DNA from: Sphingomonas sp. EC-HK361
Lineage (GTDB): Bacteria; Pseudomonadota; Alphaproteobacteria; Sphingomonadales; Sphingomonadaceae
NCBI RefSeq assembly: GCF_902498785.1
Contig: NZ_LR701494.1
Location: forward strand, 1,575,058 to 1,639,057
Direction: 5' to 3'
DNA length: 64,000 nt
Shown here: positions 16,126 through 25,752 of the stretch, piece after piece
Layout of the letters: every line of letters begins with the position of its first letter
Position numbering within the stretch: position 1 is the stretch's first letter
The notes under the pieces: generated by a model
Database searches by the model: none
The model's input: only the letters and a program-made list of their open reading frames with translations
What the model was told of the DNA's origin: nothing
Program-made: the position numbers and the translations under genes

Positions 16126-19100
16126 TCAGTATTTGATCTCCACCGCCATCGTGAACGACCTGCCACGCGGATCCGCAACGCGCGGCTCCCATGATCCGCC
16201 CGCCCCAGTGTTGCCGTCATATGTGATCGCGAACGGGGGATCGGTGTTAAATATGTTGCGCACGCCCGCGGTCAGTTTGAAGTTCGGGCCGAGTCCAAGA
16301 TAACTGACCGATGCGTTATAGATGATATAGTTGTCGACATATTTGTTATAGTCCGGTCGGGTCACCGTGCCCGCGGCGATGCCGGGAAGTGCGCCGTTCT
16401 TGTAACCGTCGCGAAAAATCTGCGTCAGCGACAGGCTGATATCGTCGTTGGTGTAGCTGACGAAGGCGTTGTGCTTCCAGCGGATACCAAGGTCGCCCGC
16501 AAAGCTGAAGACGCCGATCAGGCTAGGTCCATACGGCGCGTTCTGCGTAAGCTTCTCGCGTTTTTTGAGCAGGTAGGTCCCGTCCAGACCCGCCGCGAAC
16601 TGGCCACCCAATGCGTCGATCGACCCACGCAGGGCGACTTCAAGACCCTGCGTCCGCCGCGCGCCAGCGTTGATGACTCGATCGTCGATCGTCGTGATCG
16701 CCCCAGTTGCTGGATCACGAATGAAGCGGTCCGGGAACAGCGAAGCGTTCTGGATGAGTTGGGTCAGCGTGAGGCTTGTAATGGTGTTATCGACATCGAT
16801 CTTCCACCAGTCCACCGAAGCGCTGAAGTGGTTTGACGGCTGAAACACGACGCCCGCGCTGAATTGACGCGCAGTTTCAGGTCCAAGCTGCAGGTTGCCA
16901 CCAGTGTTGATATCTGGTCGGATGAACGCGCAGTTCGGATCGGTCACGTTCGGCGTGCCGCTCGGGCACTTGATCGGATCGACCAGATCGCTGCCCGCAT
17001 ACGGCGACGTCGTGACGCCGTTGAAAATCTGATTGAACGATGGAACCCGGAAACCGGTGTTGTAGGAGCCGCGGAACATCAGCGCGTCGATGGGGCGGAA
17101 CTTGATCGAAACTTTCGGGTTCGTGGTGGTCCCGAAACCCGTGTAATCGTCGATACGTCCGGCAGCCGTAACCTCGAGTTGCGGAAGGATCGGGATAAGG
17201 ATCTCGGCATACGCCGCTTTCACATTGCGGGTCTTCGGCGTCAGGGCGTTCACATTGTCGAACGCGGCCAGGAAAATCGTCGGCGTGCCGGCATTCGCAG
17301 CGGTCGATCCGTTGAATGCATAGGTTTCGCGGCGATAATCGACGCCGGCGGCGAGCTTCACGTCGCCGCCCCATATGCGGAAGAGCGAACCCGACACCGA
17401 CGCATCGAACTGCTTCACGTCGTATTTGCCGCCGTACAGCGTTGTGCCAGCAGCGGAAACCGCGGCGAGACCATCGATCGCCGCCTGACTTTGCGCCTGC
17501 CCCGGCAAAAGGAACGGGTTGAGGATGCCGCTGTTGAGCAACCCAATCAGCCCCGGCGCGCTGGCGCCCGGAGCGGTGGGGGCACCGGCCGCGGGCTTGT
17601 TGGTCGAATCGTTGCCGCTGAAATAATATCCGGTGCCCAGCACGGACCGGGACTCGGATCGTGCATAGGAGGCGCCGGCGCGGTAATCCCACCCCGCCCA
17701 TAGCGGTCCTTCGGCGGCGGCGGCGACCCTCAGAGTTTTGGTTTCGGTCTTGTATTCACGCGGCCCGCATTCGATGCAGCGCCAACGGAACCCGATCGGC
17801 TTGCCGTAATTGGCCTGAACCTGCGCCAGACCGGGCGATCCGGCGAACGCGGTCACGATGCTGTTGTAGACGTTGTTGTAGGTGTCGCGGGTCAGGTTGT
17901 TAAGCGGAAAGGCTGCTTGGAGACTGGTAGTGTTGCCCGAAACCTGTGCATTCGAGAAGCTTTTGGCCGAATTGGCATCCGATCCCGTCACTTCGAGCGA
18001 AAGGTCGTGTTGCCCGCCCACACGCAGCACGCCGCGTGCGTAATAGGTCAGCGTTTCGATCGGCTGCTGGATGACGGCGACGCGACCGGTATCGAACGAG
18101 CAGGCATATTTCGCTCCCGGCGCGTTCCACAACTGCTCGTCGTAAGGCAGCCCGCCTTCCATCGTGGTGCAACCCGCGCCGCCGGGAAGGTCGAGCACGT
18201 TGATGCCGCCATTGGCGACCGTCGTCGTGCCAGGGAAATAGAAGTTGGTGATCTGTGTCGCGCCAGAGGTCCCACCAAGGAGCGTTCCATTGGGGAAATA
18301 TGTCGCGCTGGGGTTGAGGGGAAACGCCGTCGCGGTCGGCGTGCCACGCGTGTCGATCGAAAGACCGCGATTGGGTTGGTTGCCGTTGACGAAATCACGG
18401 TCTGCGCCGCGCAGGATGTTGTTCCAGCTATACGAAACCGCGCCCATGACGTTGAAGCCATTATTGGACAGGTCTCCGTAGCCGGCGATTCCCGAAAGGC
18501 GATAGATGTTGCCGCCACCTTGCTCGGTGATGTCGTCGAACGCCTGGACACCGATCCCCTGATAGTCCTTGCGGGTGATGAAGTTGATGACCCCGCCGAC
18601 AGCATCGGTGCCATAGATCGCCGACGCGCCGTCCTTCAGCACTTCAACCCGCTCAATGGCCGCGAACGGAATCTGGTTGACGTCGACCGCGGAGCCACTG
18701 AGTCCATGCGCCGCTACGCGCCGACCGTTCAACAGAACAAGCGTTGCCGCCGAACCCTGACCACGAAGGTTAGCTGCCGAAAGGCCGTTGGTGCCTCGCT
18801 GCGCGCCGCTCGTTACATCCGCATTCGAAGCGAGATTGTCCGCGCCCGACCCATTCGTTGACAGAAAGCTGATAAGCTGTTCGGGACTGGATATGCCGTT
18901 GCGCTGGAGTTCCTGCGTCGTCACGACCTGCAGGGGTAACGCCGAATTGTTCGGGTCCTGCTTGATGCGCGAACCGGTGACCAGAATGTCCTTCTCGCCG
19001 GCGTCCTCGACGGGTTTCTTGTCCGACGTCAGCCCGGCGCCCGTCTGCGGGGTGGCCGCGCCGGTCGGCGTCGCAGCATCGGGCGTCGTCTGCGCATCCG

Positions 19101-19200
19101 GCGCCGTCTGTGCCGTGGCAAGATCCGGCGCGGTGAGGCCGAGCAGCGCGAGCGCGGTTCCCCCGGCCAGTCGGCTCTTCAGCCAGATCGATGCGCGCAT
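16126..19200 (-). CDS. TonB-dependent outer membrane receptor
   Basis: This 1024-residue active importer sits in the outer membrane and is energised by TonB-ExbBD. A signal peptide (about residues 1-30, ending DLATAQ) precedes a linker rich in Thr, Ala and Pro, then a plug starting at DILVTGSRIKQD with LRGQGSAATLVLLNGRR and VEVLKDGASAIYGTDAVGGVIN. The 22-strand barrel ends in the aromatic-terminal MAVEIKY. The start MRASIWLK at 19200 is chosen since it opens the signal peptide. Such plugs occur in sphingomonad receptors for peptides, glycans or siderophores; the cargo is unknown. No riboswitch was seen upstream. Confidence 0.92.
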   Translation of the reverse strand: MRASIWLKSRLAGGTALALLGLTAPDLATAQTAPDAQTTPDAATPTGAATPQTGAGLTSDKKPVEDAGEKDILVTGSRIKQDPNNSALPLQVVTTQELQRNGISSPEQLISFLSTNGSGADNLASNADVTSGAQRGTNGLSAANLRGQGSAATLVLLNGRRVAAHGLSGSAVDVNQIPFAAIERVEVLKDGASAIYGTDAVGGVINFITRKDYQGIGVQAFDDITEQGGGNIYRLSGIAGYGDLSNNGFNVMGAVSYSWNNILRGADRDFVNGNQPNRGLSIDTRGTPTATAFPLNPSATYFPNGTLLGGTSGATQITNFYFPGTTTVANGGINVLDLPGGAGCTTMEGGLPYDEQLWNAPGAKYACSFDTGRVAVIQQPIETLTYYARGVLRVGGQHDLSLEVTGSDANSAKSFSNAQVSGNTTSLQAAFPLNNLTRDTYNNVYNSIVTAFAGSPGLAQVQANYGKPIGFRWRCIECGPREYKTETKTLRVAAAAEGPLWAGWDYRAGASYARSESRSVLGTGYYFSGNDSTNKPAAGAPTAPGASAPGLIGLLNSGILNPFLLPGQAQSQAAIDGLAAVSAAGTTLYGGKYDVKQFDASVSGSLFRIWGGDVKLAAGVDYRRETYAFNGSTAANAGTPTIFLAAFDNVNALTPKTRNVKAAYAEILIPILPQLEVTAAGRIDDYTGFGTTTNPKVSIKFRPIDALMFRGSYNTGFRVPSFNQIFNGVTTSPYAGSDLVDPIKCPSGTPNVTDPNCAFIRPDINTGGNLQLGPETARQFSAGVVFQPSNHFSASVDWWKIDVDNTITSLTLTQLIQNASLFPDRFIRDPATGAITTIDDRVINAGARRTQGLEVALRGSIDALGGQFAAGLDGTYLLKKREKLTQNAPYGPSLIGVFSFAGDLGIRWKHNAFVSYTNDDISLSLTQIFRDGYKNGALPGIAAGTVTRPDYNKYVDNYIIYNASVSYLGLGPNFKLTAGVRNIFNTDPPFAITYDGNTGAGGSWEPRVADPRGRSFTMAVEIKY

Positions 19201-19486
19201 ACCCAGTCCCCCTGATTTTCCGCCGTCCCCGCGGTCACTCGGCATTAAGAAACAAAAATGTCACGTCGCGTCATAGTTTCTTTTCCCCAAGCCATAACCT
19301 GCCGGCATCATCGGTGGTGACGATCCTCGGGCCGCGTGGCATTCAGGCCACAGCTACGGGATTGACGGATGCGTGCGCACGACGAAGCGTGGCGAGGCGA
19401 TCGGGACGCTCCCGGCGAACAGCAGGAGTATCCGCGTGACCGCAACCGCCGCACCGCCGATGGGCGCAACGAAAAGAGCGGGGCCG

Positions 19487-21019
19487 ATGACCGATGAGGC
19501 CCCGCTGAAACCGGGTTTCGGACGCCTCACACTCTATGCCCTGCTCGGCTTTTCGGCGGGGTTGCCCTTCTACATGTTCAACGCGGTGCTGTTGCTGCGG
19601 CTCGCCCGGCACAATGTGGACATCGTCACGATCGGCTTCTTCGCCTGGGTGGCGCTGCTCCCGACCTTCAAATTCGCCTGGGCGCCGCTGCTCGACACAT
19701 ATGACGCGCCCGGTTTCGCGCGCTTCTGGGGAAAGCGGCGTGGGTGGATCATGCTGTCGCAGCTCGGCATCTTCGCCTCGATGGCGGCGATGGGGTTCAC
19801 CTCGTCCGACGCGAACCTGGCGGTGACCGCCTTGTTCGCGGTGATCCTCGCTTTCTGGACGACAACGCTGGAGGTCGCCGCGGACGCGTGGCGGATCGAG
19901 CTTGCGCCGACGCGTGCGCAACAAGGTCCGATCGTCGCGGCAAACCTGTGGGGCTACCGAAGCGCGATGGTCGCGGCGGGCAGCGGCGCGATCTACATCG
20001 CGGCGAAATCCGACTGGACGATCGCCTATCTCGCTATCGCCGCGGCCGCCTTCCTTCCCTTTCCCGTGCTCGCCGCGATGCGCGCCGATCCGCGGGCGAA
20101 CGAGCGCCGCGGCGCTGCGCTGGCACGCGGCCTCGTCGGCAGCGTCGTCATCCTCGCGCTCAGCACGATCGCGACCGCGATCATCGGGTGGCTGCTGCTC
20201 GCGCTCGCCAGCGCGGCCGGGATCACCAGCAAGACCAACATAACGCCCGTCGTCCTCGTCCTGTGCCTCCTGCCCTTCATCGCGCTCGCCATCGCGCTGC
20301 CCCGCATCCAGCGAATGCCGCCGACCGCGCCAGCGCGCACGTCCGCCGCGATCGGGCCCTATGTCGATATATTCTGGCGCTACGGCTTCATCGTCCTTCC
20401 AGTGCTCGCCTTCGTCGCGATCTACCGGATGGGGGACGTGATGGCGCTTACCCTGTCGCACCCGCTGTTCAACGCGCTCGGTTACGGCCTCGTTCAGATC
20501 AGCATGGCGGACGGGGCGGTCGCGCTGTTTTCGAGCATGGCGGGGGTCGCGCTCGGCGGATTGCTGGCGGCGCGCTGGCCGCTCGCGTGGAGCCTTGCCA
20601 TCGGCGCGGTCATGTCGGCGGTCAGCAATTGGGTCTTCGCCTGGCTGGCGCACCAGCACCCGGGCGGCCCGCTGCTGTTCACGCTGGGGTCGCTGCCGGT
20701 GACCGCGGGCGATCTCGATCTCTATATCGCGATGGCGGTCGATCAGTTCGGCCACGGTTTCGCGGGCGCGATCTTCGTCGTCTATCTCTCGATGCTCGTG
20801 AACCCGAAGCATCCGGGCCCGCAATATGCCTTCCTGTCGGGCTTTGCCTTCCTGCTGCCGAGGCTCCTCGCGGGCGCTTCGGGGGCGATCCAGCAAAGAA
20901 TCGGCTATGACGGCTTCTTCTGGATGTCCGGCGCGATGAGCTTTGCCGCGGTCGTGCTGCTGCCGATCGTGGTGAAGGCGCGGGCAAGGCCCGACGACAG
21001 CGTTGAGGCGGCCGTATGA
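19487..21019 (+). CDS. ampG: AmpG-like MFS permease (muropeptide uptake)
   Basis: This 510-residue inner-membrane protein has about 12-14 helices. The N-terminal GLPFYMFNAVLLLRLA followed by FKFAWAPLLDTY and the RRGWI motif match AmpG, the importer of anhydromuropeptides for peptidoglycan recycling. The start MTDEAPLKPGFGR at 19487 matches the family; upstream in-frame codons read as a non-conserved basic tail. Its stop overlaps the next gene (ATGA), and a PBP4-type peptidase is close by, supporting a cell-wall recycling role. Confidence 0.82.
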   Translation: MTDEAPLKPGFGRLTLYALLGFSAGLPFYMFNAVLLLRLARHNVDIVTIGFFAWVALLPTFKFAWAPLLDTYDAPGFARFWGKRRGWIMLSQLGIFASMAAMGFTSSDANLAVTALFAVILAFWTTTLEVAADAWRIELAPTRAQQGPIVAANLWGYRSAMVAAGSGAIYIAAKSDWTIAYLAIAAAAFLPFPVLAAMRADPRANERRGAALARGLVGSVVILALSTIATAIIGWLLLALASAAGITSKTNITPVVLVLCLLPFIALAIALPRIQRMPPTAPARTSAAIGPYVDIFWRYGFIVLPVLAFVAIYRMGDVMALTLSHPLFNALGYGLVQISMADGAVALFSSMAGVALGGLLAARWPLAWSLAIGAVMSAVSNWVFAWLAHQHPGGPLLFTLGSLPVTAGDLDLYIAMAVDQFGHGFAGAIFVVYLSMLVNPKHPGPQYAFLSGFAFLLPRLLAGASGAIQQRIGYDGFFWMSGAMSFAAVVLLPIVVKARARPDDSVEAAV

Positions 21020-22032
21020 TCGAGCACATCGCCGACCGCGCCTTCGCCCCCGCCGCCGAAGCAGTCGCCGCCAGCCGCATCCCCGGCGCAACCCTGGGCA
21101 TCGTCGCCGCAGACGGTTCGCGCGCGACGCGCACCACAGGCATGGCGGCGCTCGTCCCAGAACCCGAGCCGCTGACGCCGGAGCACTGGTTCGACCTCGC
21201 ATCGGTCTCGAAGGTCGTCGCGACGACGACGATGATCCTGGCGCTTGCCGACGAAGGCCGCCTTGATCTCGACGCGCCGCTCATCACAGCGATCCCCGAC
21301 CTGCGCCAGTATGACGTCGCGGGCGCCCCCGAGCGCAGGCTCACCTTCCGCGACGGCCTCGCCCACCGCACCTTCTTCCCCGCGGTCGAGCCGATCTACA
21401 CCTACGGCGACGACCCCCAGCGGCTGCGCGTCTTCGTCCTCCAGCGCGAATGGCGCCACGGCCCGCCGGTCTATTCCGACATCAACTTCATCCTGCTGGG
21501 CATCGCGATCGAGCGGATTACCGGACAGCCCCTTTCCGCATGGTCGCTGGGCGATGGCCTGAGCTACGGCCCACCCCCCGGCCCGGCCGTCGCGACCGAA
21601 TTCTGCCACTGGCGCGAGCGCGTGCTGAAGGGCGAGGTCCATGACGAGAACGCCTCGGCCCTTGGCGGGGAGACGGGTCATGCCGGGCTGTTCGGGACGG
21701 TCGCCGGCGTGCTCGATTTCGCGCTCGGACTGCTCGACGGCTCAGGCGCTTCGCCGGCGATGCTGGAGGCGATCCGCACCCCCTTCTACGAGCACCGCAC
21801 CTGCGGTTGGGAACGCCGCTTCGAAGGCTGGTCCGGCGGCGATGCTTGCTCGGCGGAGACGATCGGCCATACCGGCTTCACCGGCACCGGCCTGTGGATC
21901 GACTTCGACCGCGGCCTCGCCTGGACGCTGCTCACCAACCGCGTCCATCCGACACGGCATTTCGACAGCGGCATCTTCACGCTGCGCCCGGCAACGGGGG
22001 ATGCGCTGATTGGGGCATGGGATAAGCGATGA
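21016..22032 (+). CDS. Beta-lactamase-related serine hydrolase
   Basis: This 338-residue class C-like serine hydrolase has the SxxK motif SVSK (about residues 63-66), a YSD element in PPVYSDINF (usual form YxN) and GHTGFTG as the third motif. No signal peptide is visible, so it is probably cytoplasmic and unlikely to be a true beta-lactamase. Relatives include esterases and peptidoglycan-peptide hydrolases. Translational coupling to ampG by ATGA suggests it acts on imported wall fragments. Confidence 0.82.
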   Translation: MIEHIADRAFAPAAEAVAASRIPGATLGIVAADGSRATRTTGMAALVPEPEPLTPEHWFDLASVSKVVATTTMILALADEGRLDLDAPLITAIPDLRQYDVAGAPERRLTFRDGLAHRTFFPAVEPIYTYGDDPQRLRVFVLQREWRHGPPVYSDINFILLGIAIERITGQPLSAWSLGDGLSYGPPPGPAVATEFCHWRERVLKGEVHDENASALGGETGHAGLFGTVAGVLDFALGLLDGSGASPAMLEAIRTPFYEHRTCGWERRFEGWSGGDACSAETIGHTGFTGTGLWIDFDRGLAWTLLTNRVHPTRHFDSGIFTLRPATGDALIGAWDKR

Positions 22033-22036
22033 AGCC

Positions 22037-22119
22037 GTCACCCCAGCGAAGGCTGGGGTCCATGTCTCTAGCGGGTGGCATACCGATCAGAGATGGACCC
22101 CAGCCTTCGCTGGGGTGAC
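22037..22119. repeat. Family B repeat: 27-bp perfect inverted repeat
   Basis: Arms at 22037-22063 and 22093-22119 (GTCACCCCAGCG... against its exact complement) surround 29 bases. It lies between convergent genes for the serine hydrolase and DacB. A near-relative occurs at 51805 and a weaker one at 3406. It probably serves as a bidirectional terminator and may be a mobile palindromic unit. Confidence 0.85.
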
Positions 22120-22134
22120 ACGAGAAGCACAGCT

Positions 22135-23574
22135 TCAATTCTCCGCGGCGACCACCTGCAATGCCGCATCGAGCGCCTTCGTCGCCGACCCGCTTTGCGG
22201 CATGTCGGCGGCATAGGCCGCGAAGACCAGCGTCTTGCCCTTCGCCGTCGTCAGGAATCCACCAAGGCCGTTCGCCTTGTCGAGGCTTCCCGTCTTCGCG
22301 AACAGCCGGCCTTGCAACGGCGTGCCGACGAACCGCCGCTTCAAGGTCCCGTCGACGCCCGCGACCGGAAAGGTCGAGCGCCAAGCCTCGCCCCAGGGCT
22401 GCGTCACACTGTATCGCAGCAACCCCACCGTCGCGCGGGGACTGACCCGGTTGTAGCTCGACATGCCCGATCCATCGGCAAAGTCCCACGCCCAGCGCGG
22501 CACGCCGGCGGTCGTCATCAGCGAAGTCACCCGCGCCTGCCCGTCCGCGATCGACCCGCTCCCCGACAACCGCGAGACCCGGCGCAGGAACAGCTCGGCA
22601 TGGACGTTCTGGCTGACCTTGTTGGTATGGATCAGGTCCTCGATCAGCGGCTTCGGCGACAACCGCGCAAGCGGCGCGGACTCGGTTGGCGGCGGAGTTG
22701 CGGGGGCTGTGCCACGCTGCTCCGGATCGTCGGCGGGCGACAAGGCGCGGTGGCGCACGCGCACCGCTCCGCTCACCTTCACCCCGCGCGCGACGAGCAT
22801 CCGGCGAAGCGTCCAGGCGGCGTAATCGGCTGGATCGTCGATCCCGACCGTGACCATCCTCGCAGGCGCACCCACCGGCACTGTCCCCTCGATCCGCAGC
22901 ACGCGGCTGTTCGGCAGCCTCGCATATCCGATACGAGCGGGCACTTCGGCCGCACTCGTCACGACGTGGTTGTCGATTCTGTAATACCCGTCCGCGATCG
23001 TCGCCGTCGCGCCCGCCGCATTGCCCGGCAGAACGCTCACCGCCAGTTCGTTGTCGTCGAGCGTCAGCGCCGAAATGCCTGTGCCCGAGGTCGTCGGGAT
23101 GTTGTTCCAGCTCATCCCCGGGCTCCACCGCTCGTCCGGAAAGAGCGTGTCGTCGCCGATGACATCGCGGACGCGGCGGGTTTTCGCCGCGACCGCATCG
23201 GCCAGCGTCGCGAGGCAATCGTCGGTGCAATCCGCCGCCGCCGACATCCGCGCGTCGCCGTGGCCGGTCAGCACCACATCGCCGCCATCGATCCGCACCG
23301 TCGCGCCCGCGGTATCGGGCGCGGCCAGATCGATGCCCGAGGCGAACACCGCCGCCGTCGTGAACAGCTTCGTATTCGATGCCGGCACGAAGCGGTCGTC
23401 CGGGTTCACCGCGACGACCTCCTTCCCCTCCATCGTCGTGACGAGCAGCCCGAAGCGCGTCCCCGGCCCCGCGCTCGCCAGCGCCGCCGCGACATGATCG
23501 TCCAGCGTCGAGCGCGCGGCGGCGGGGGCAAGCGCGACGAGCGCGGTGGCGGCGAGCAGGGCGATGCGGATCAT
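22135..23574 (-). CDS. dacB: D-Ala-D-Ala carboxypeptidase/endopeptidase, PBP4 type
   Basis: This 479-residue periplasmic peptidase (family S13) trims or opens peptidoglycan peptides. A signal peptide (residues 1-21) comes first, then SNTK (Ser66-Lys69), the SYN element in DGSGMSSYN, and the KTGS motif in LFAKTGSLDK. A long insert typical of PBP4 lies between the first and second motifs. The start MIRIALLAA at 23574 opens the signal peptide. It diverges from the amidohydrolase gene across about 145 bp. Confidence 0.93.
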   Translation of the reverse strand: MIRIALLAATALVALAPAAARSTLDDHVAAALASAGPGTRFGLLVTTMEGKEVVAVNPDDRFVPASNTKLFTTAAVFASGIDLAAPDTAGATVRIDGGDVVLTGHGDARMSAAADCTDDCLATLADAVAAKTRRVRDVIGDDTLFPDERWSPGMSWNNIPTTSGTGISALTLDDNELAVSVLPGNAAGATATIADGYYRIDNHVVTSAAEVPARIGYARLPNSRVLRIEGTVPVGAPARMVTVGIDDPADYAAWTLRRMLVARGVKVSGAVRVRHRALSPADDPEQRGTAPATPPPTESAPLARLSPKPLIEDLIHTNKVSQNVHAELFLRRVSRLSGSGSIADGQARVTSLMTTAGVPRWAWDFADGSGMSSYNRVSPRATVGLLRYSVTQPWGEAWRSTFPVAGVDGTLKRRFVGTPLQGRLFAKTGSLDKANGLGGFLTTAKGKTLVFAAYAADMPQSGSATKALDAALQVVAAEN

Positions 23575-23719
23575 GGCCGCGAACCTAGCCGCCTCTTGCC
23601 CGCGCACAAATCATTCAGAGGCTTCGCGCTGGCATAACCGCTGCGCATATCGCCCGCATTTCGACCTTGTCGATCGCACGGCCGGTCGCGACAAGGCGCC
23701 GCACGTCGAAAGGAATTGC

Positions 23720-25648
23720 ATGTCGTGGACCCGAAGCGCGCTCGCGCTCCTCGCCGCCATCGCCTCGCTCGGCGCGGCGGAGCCGCGTGACACCACGACG
23801 CTGATCCGCGGCGCGCGCGTCTTCGACGGCACCGGCGCGCCCGCGACCCTTGGCGATGTGCTGGTCGAGGGCGAGCGGATCACCGCAGTCGCGCCGCATC
23901 TGAAGGCCCCACGCGGCGCCCGTGTGGTCAACGCCAAGGGTATGACGCTCATCCCTGGGCTGCACGATCTCCACACCCATCTCCGCTCCCCCGCCTTCGA
24001 CGCGCCCGACGATCTCGGCAAGGCCTATGCCGGCTATCTGCTCGACGGCGTCACCTCGGTGAACGATTATTCGGTGTCGGGCGAGATGCTCGCCCCCATC
24101 CGCGAGATGACCGCAGACCACAGCGTCGAGGCGCCGCACCTCGAGCTCGCGATCCGTTTGGGCGTCCCCGGCGGCCACGGCACCGAGTTCGGATGGGGCA
24201 ATTTCTTCACCATGCAGGTCGCCACCCCCCGCGCCGCCCACGTCGCGATGAAGCAGGCGCTTCCCTACAAGCCCGACGTCATCAAGGTGTTCGCCGATGG
24301 CTGGCGCTACGGCCGCACCCCCGATCTCAACAGCATGAACGAGCCGACGCTCGCCGCGATCGTCGCGGACGCGCACGCCGCGGGCATCCCGGTCATCACC
24401 CACACCGTCACGCTGGAGGGCGCGAAGGTCGCCGCGGCGGCGGGGGTGGACTCGGTCGGCCACGGCGTCGGCGATGCGCCGGTCGATGCCGAGCTGATCG
24501 CGCTGATGCAGGCGCACCATACCGCCTACATCCCGACGCTGGTCGTCTACGAGCCGCAACAGGACCGCCAGTTCCTGAAGCCCGAATGGGCCGATCTGCG
24601 ACCGCCGGAGCGCGCGAGAGAGCAAGCGCGGATGGCGGAACCCGTCGAAGCGATCCCGACGCTGGAATCGAGGCGCTGGACGATCATGCAGGACAATGTC
24701 CGCACGCTGAAAGCCGCCGGCATCCGCATCGGTGTCGGCACGGACGCGGGGATCGGCGGGGTCTATCACGGCTCGTCGACGCTGCGCGAAATGATGTGGC
24801 TTGCGAAGCTCGGCCTGACCCCAGCCGAGACGATCGCCGCGGGCACCAGCGTCAGCGCGGAGATCCTAGGCAAATCGGTAACCTCAGGCCGGATCGCGCC
24901 GGGCATGCGCGCCGATCTCGTCCTTATCGCCGGCAAACCCGATCAGCGGATCGAGGACCTCTACAACGTCCGCCGCGTCTTCGTCGGCGGGCGCGAGGTG
25001 GACCTTCCGAAGCTCCGCCGCCTCCTCGATTCCGACGCGCCTTCTCCGCTTCCCTCGCACGAAATGGCCGGCCCGATCGACATCGGCACCCGCGCCGACG
25101 GCCGCACCGATCTCGATACGCTGCCGGTCGAGAGCACCGAACCCGGCATCGACCACAGCCATCTCGATTTCGTCCGCCCCGACACCGCGACCGACAAGCA
25201 CCTGTTCCTCGTCGCGCACATGGGCGCCGCCCCCCGCCCCTACGCCGCGCTGATTCTGCCGCTGACGAAGGGCGCGATCCAGCTTGCCGACGCGCGCGGC
25301 TTTACCGGCATCGCGTTCGAGGCGCGCGGGAGTGGCGATTACGGGCTGTCGTTCGACAGCTACGGACTTGAAACCGGCGACTGGTTTCGCACGACCTTCT
25401 CGGCCGGAGCCGAGCGACGCGAATACCGCATTCCCTTCAGCGCGTTCCAGAGCCGCAAGGGCGGAGGCGCACTCGATCTGGCGAAACTGCGCGCGCTGAC
25501 CATTCGGTTGCAGGGTGAGCCAGGCGGAAAGGCGTGGCTGCAGATCGAGAAATTGCGCTTCTTCAAGGGACCAGCGGACACGGTGGAACCTCGGGCGACT
25601 GTTCCCGACATGGCGCCGGTCGGGCGTCCGAACGACGATACCAACTAA
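23720..25648 (+). CDS. Secreted amidohydrolase fused to a CIA30-like domain
   Basis: This 642-residue protein has a signal peptide and an amidohydrolase TIM barrel. Metal-site elements are HDLHTHLRS, the Lys of DVIKVFADG, ITHTVT, VGHGVG and the Asp of GTDAGIGG. After about residue 455, a second domain with LALI-like strands, FEARGSGDYGLSFDSYG and REYRIPFSAFQ resembles CIA30, a carbohydrate-binding-like beta sandwich. Barrel relatives are prolidases and other exported imidodipeptidases. AAAGGAATTGC precedes the ATG at 23720. Adjacent DacB and D-amino-acid genes suggest a peptide or N-acyl amino acid substrate, by inference. Confidence 0.8.
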   Translation: MSWTRSALALLAAIASLGAAEPRDTTTLIRGARVFDGTGAPATLGDVLVEGERITAVAPHLKAPRGARVVNAKGMTLIPGLHDLHTHLRSPAFDAPDDLGKAYAGYLLDGVTSVNDYSVSGEMLAPIREMTADHSVEAPHLELAIRLGVPGGHGTEFGWGNFFTMQVATPRAAHVAMKQALPYKPDVIKVFADGWRYGRTPDLNSMNEPTLAAIVADAHAAGIPVITHTVTLEGAKVAAAAGVDSVGHGVGDAPVDAELIALMQAHHTAYIPTLVVYEPQQDRQFLKPEWADLRPPERAREQARMAEPVEAIPTLESRRWTIMQDNVRTLKAAGIRIGVGTDAGIGGVYHGSSTLREMMWLAKLGLTPAETIAAGTSVSAEILGKSVTSGRIAPGMRADLVLIAGKPDQRIEDLYNVRRVFVGGREVDLPKLRRLLDSDAPSPLPSHEMAGPIDIGTRADGRTDLDTLPVESTEPGIDHSHLDFVRPDTATDKHLFLVAHMGAAPRPYAALILPLTKGAIQLADARGFTGIAFEARGSGDYGLSFDSYGLETGDWFRTTFSAGAERREYRIPFSAFQSRKGGGALDLAKLRALTIRLQGEPGGKAWLQIEKLRFFKGPADTVEPRATVPDMAPVGRPNDDTN

Positions 25649-25657
25649 AACACCGAT

Positions 25658-25727
25658 CCGTTCGTGCTGAGCGAAGTCGAAGCACCCAGCGCGGCGAATG
25701 GCCTTCGACTTCGCTCAGGCCGAACGG
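25658..25727. repeat. Family A inverted repeat, copy 3
   Basis: CCGTTCGTGCTGAGCGAAG is mirrored by CTTCGCTCAGGCCGAACGG, with an inner CGAAGCAC/GGCCTTCG pairing. It lies between the convergent amidohydrolase and DAACS genes, consistent with bidirectional termination. Confidence 0.8.
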
Positions 25728-25752
25728 GTGTAGCGAACCCGATGCTTAGCTT

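Noticed and set aside
19201-19486. Possible small gene or riboswitch between the TonB receptor and ampG
   Set aside because: Frames are short and Arg/Ser-rich without ribosome sites, and no cobalamin or other riboswitch box was seen; probably only divergent promoters.
21016-22032. True beta-lactamase
   Set aside because: The SxxK, YxD and HTG motifs fit the wide serine hydrolase family, and there is no signal peptide, which a periplasmic beta-lactamase would need.
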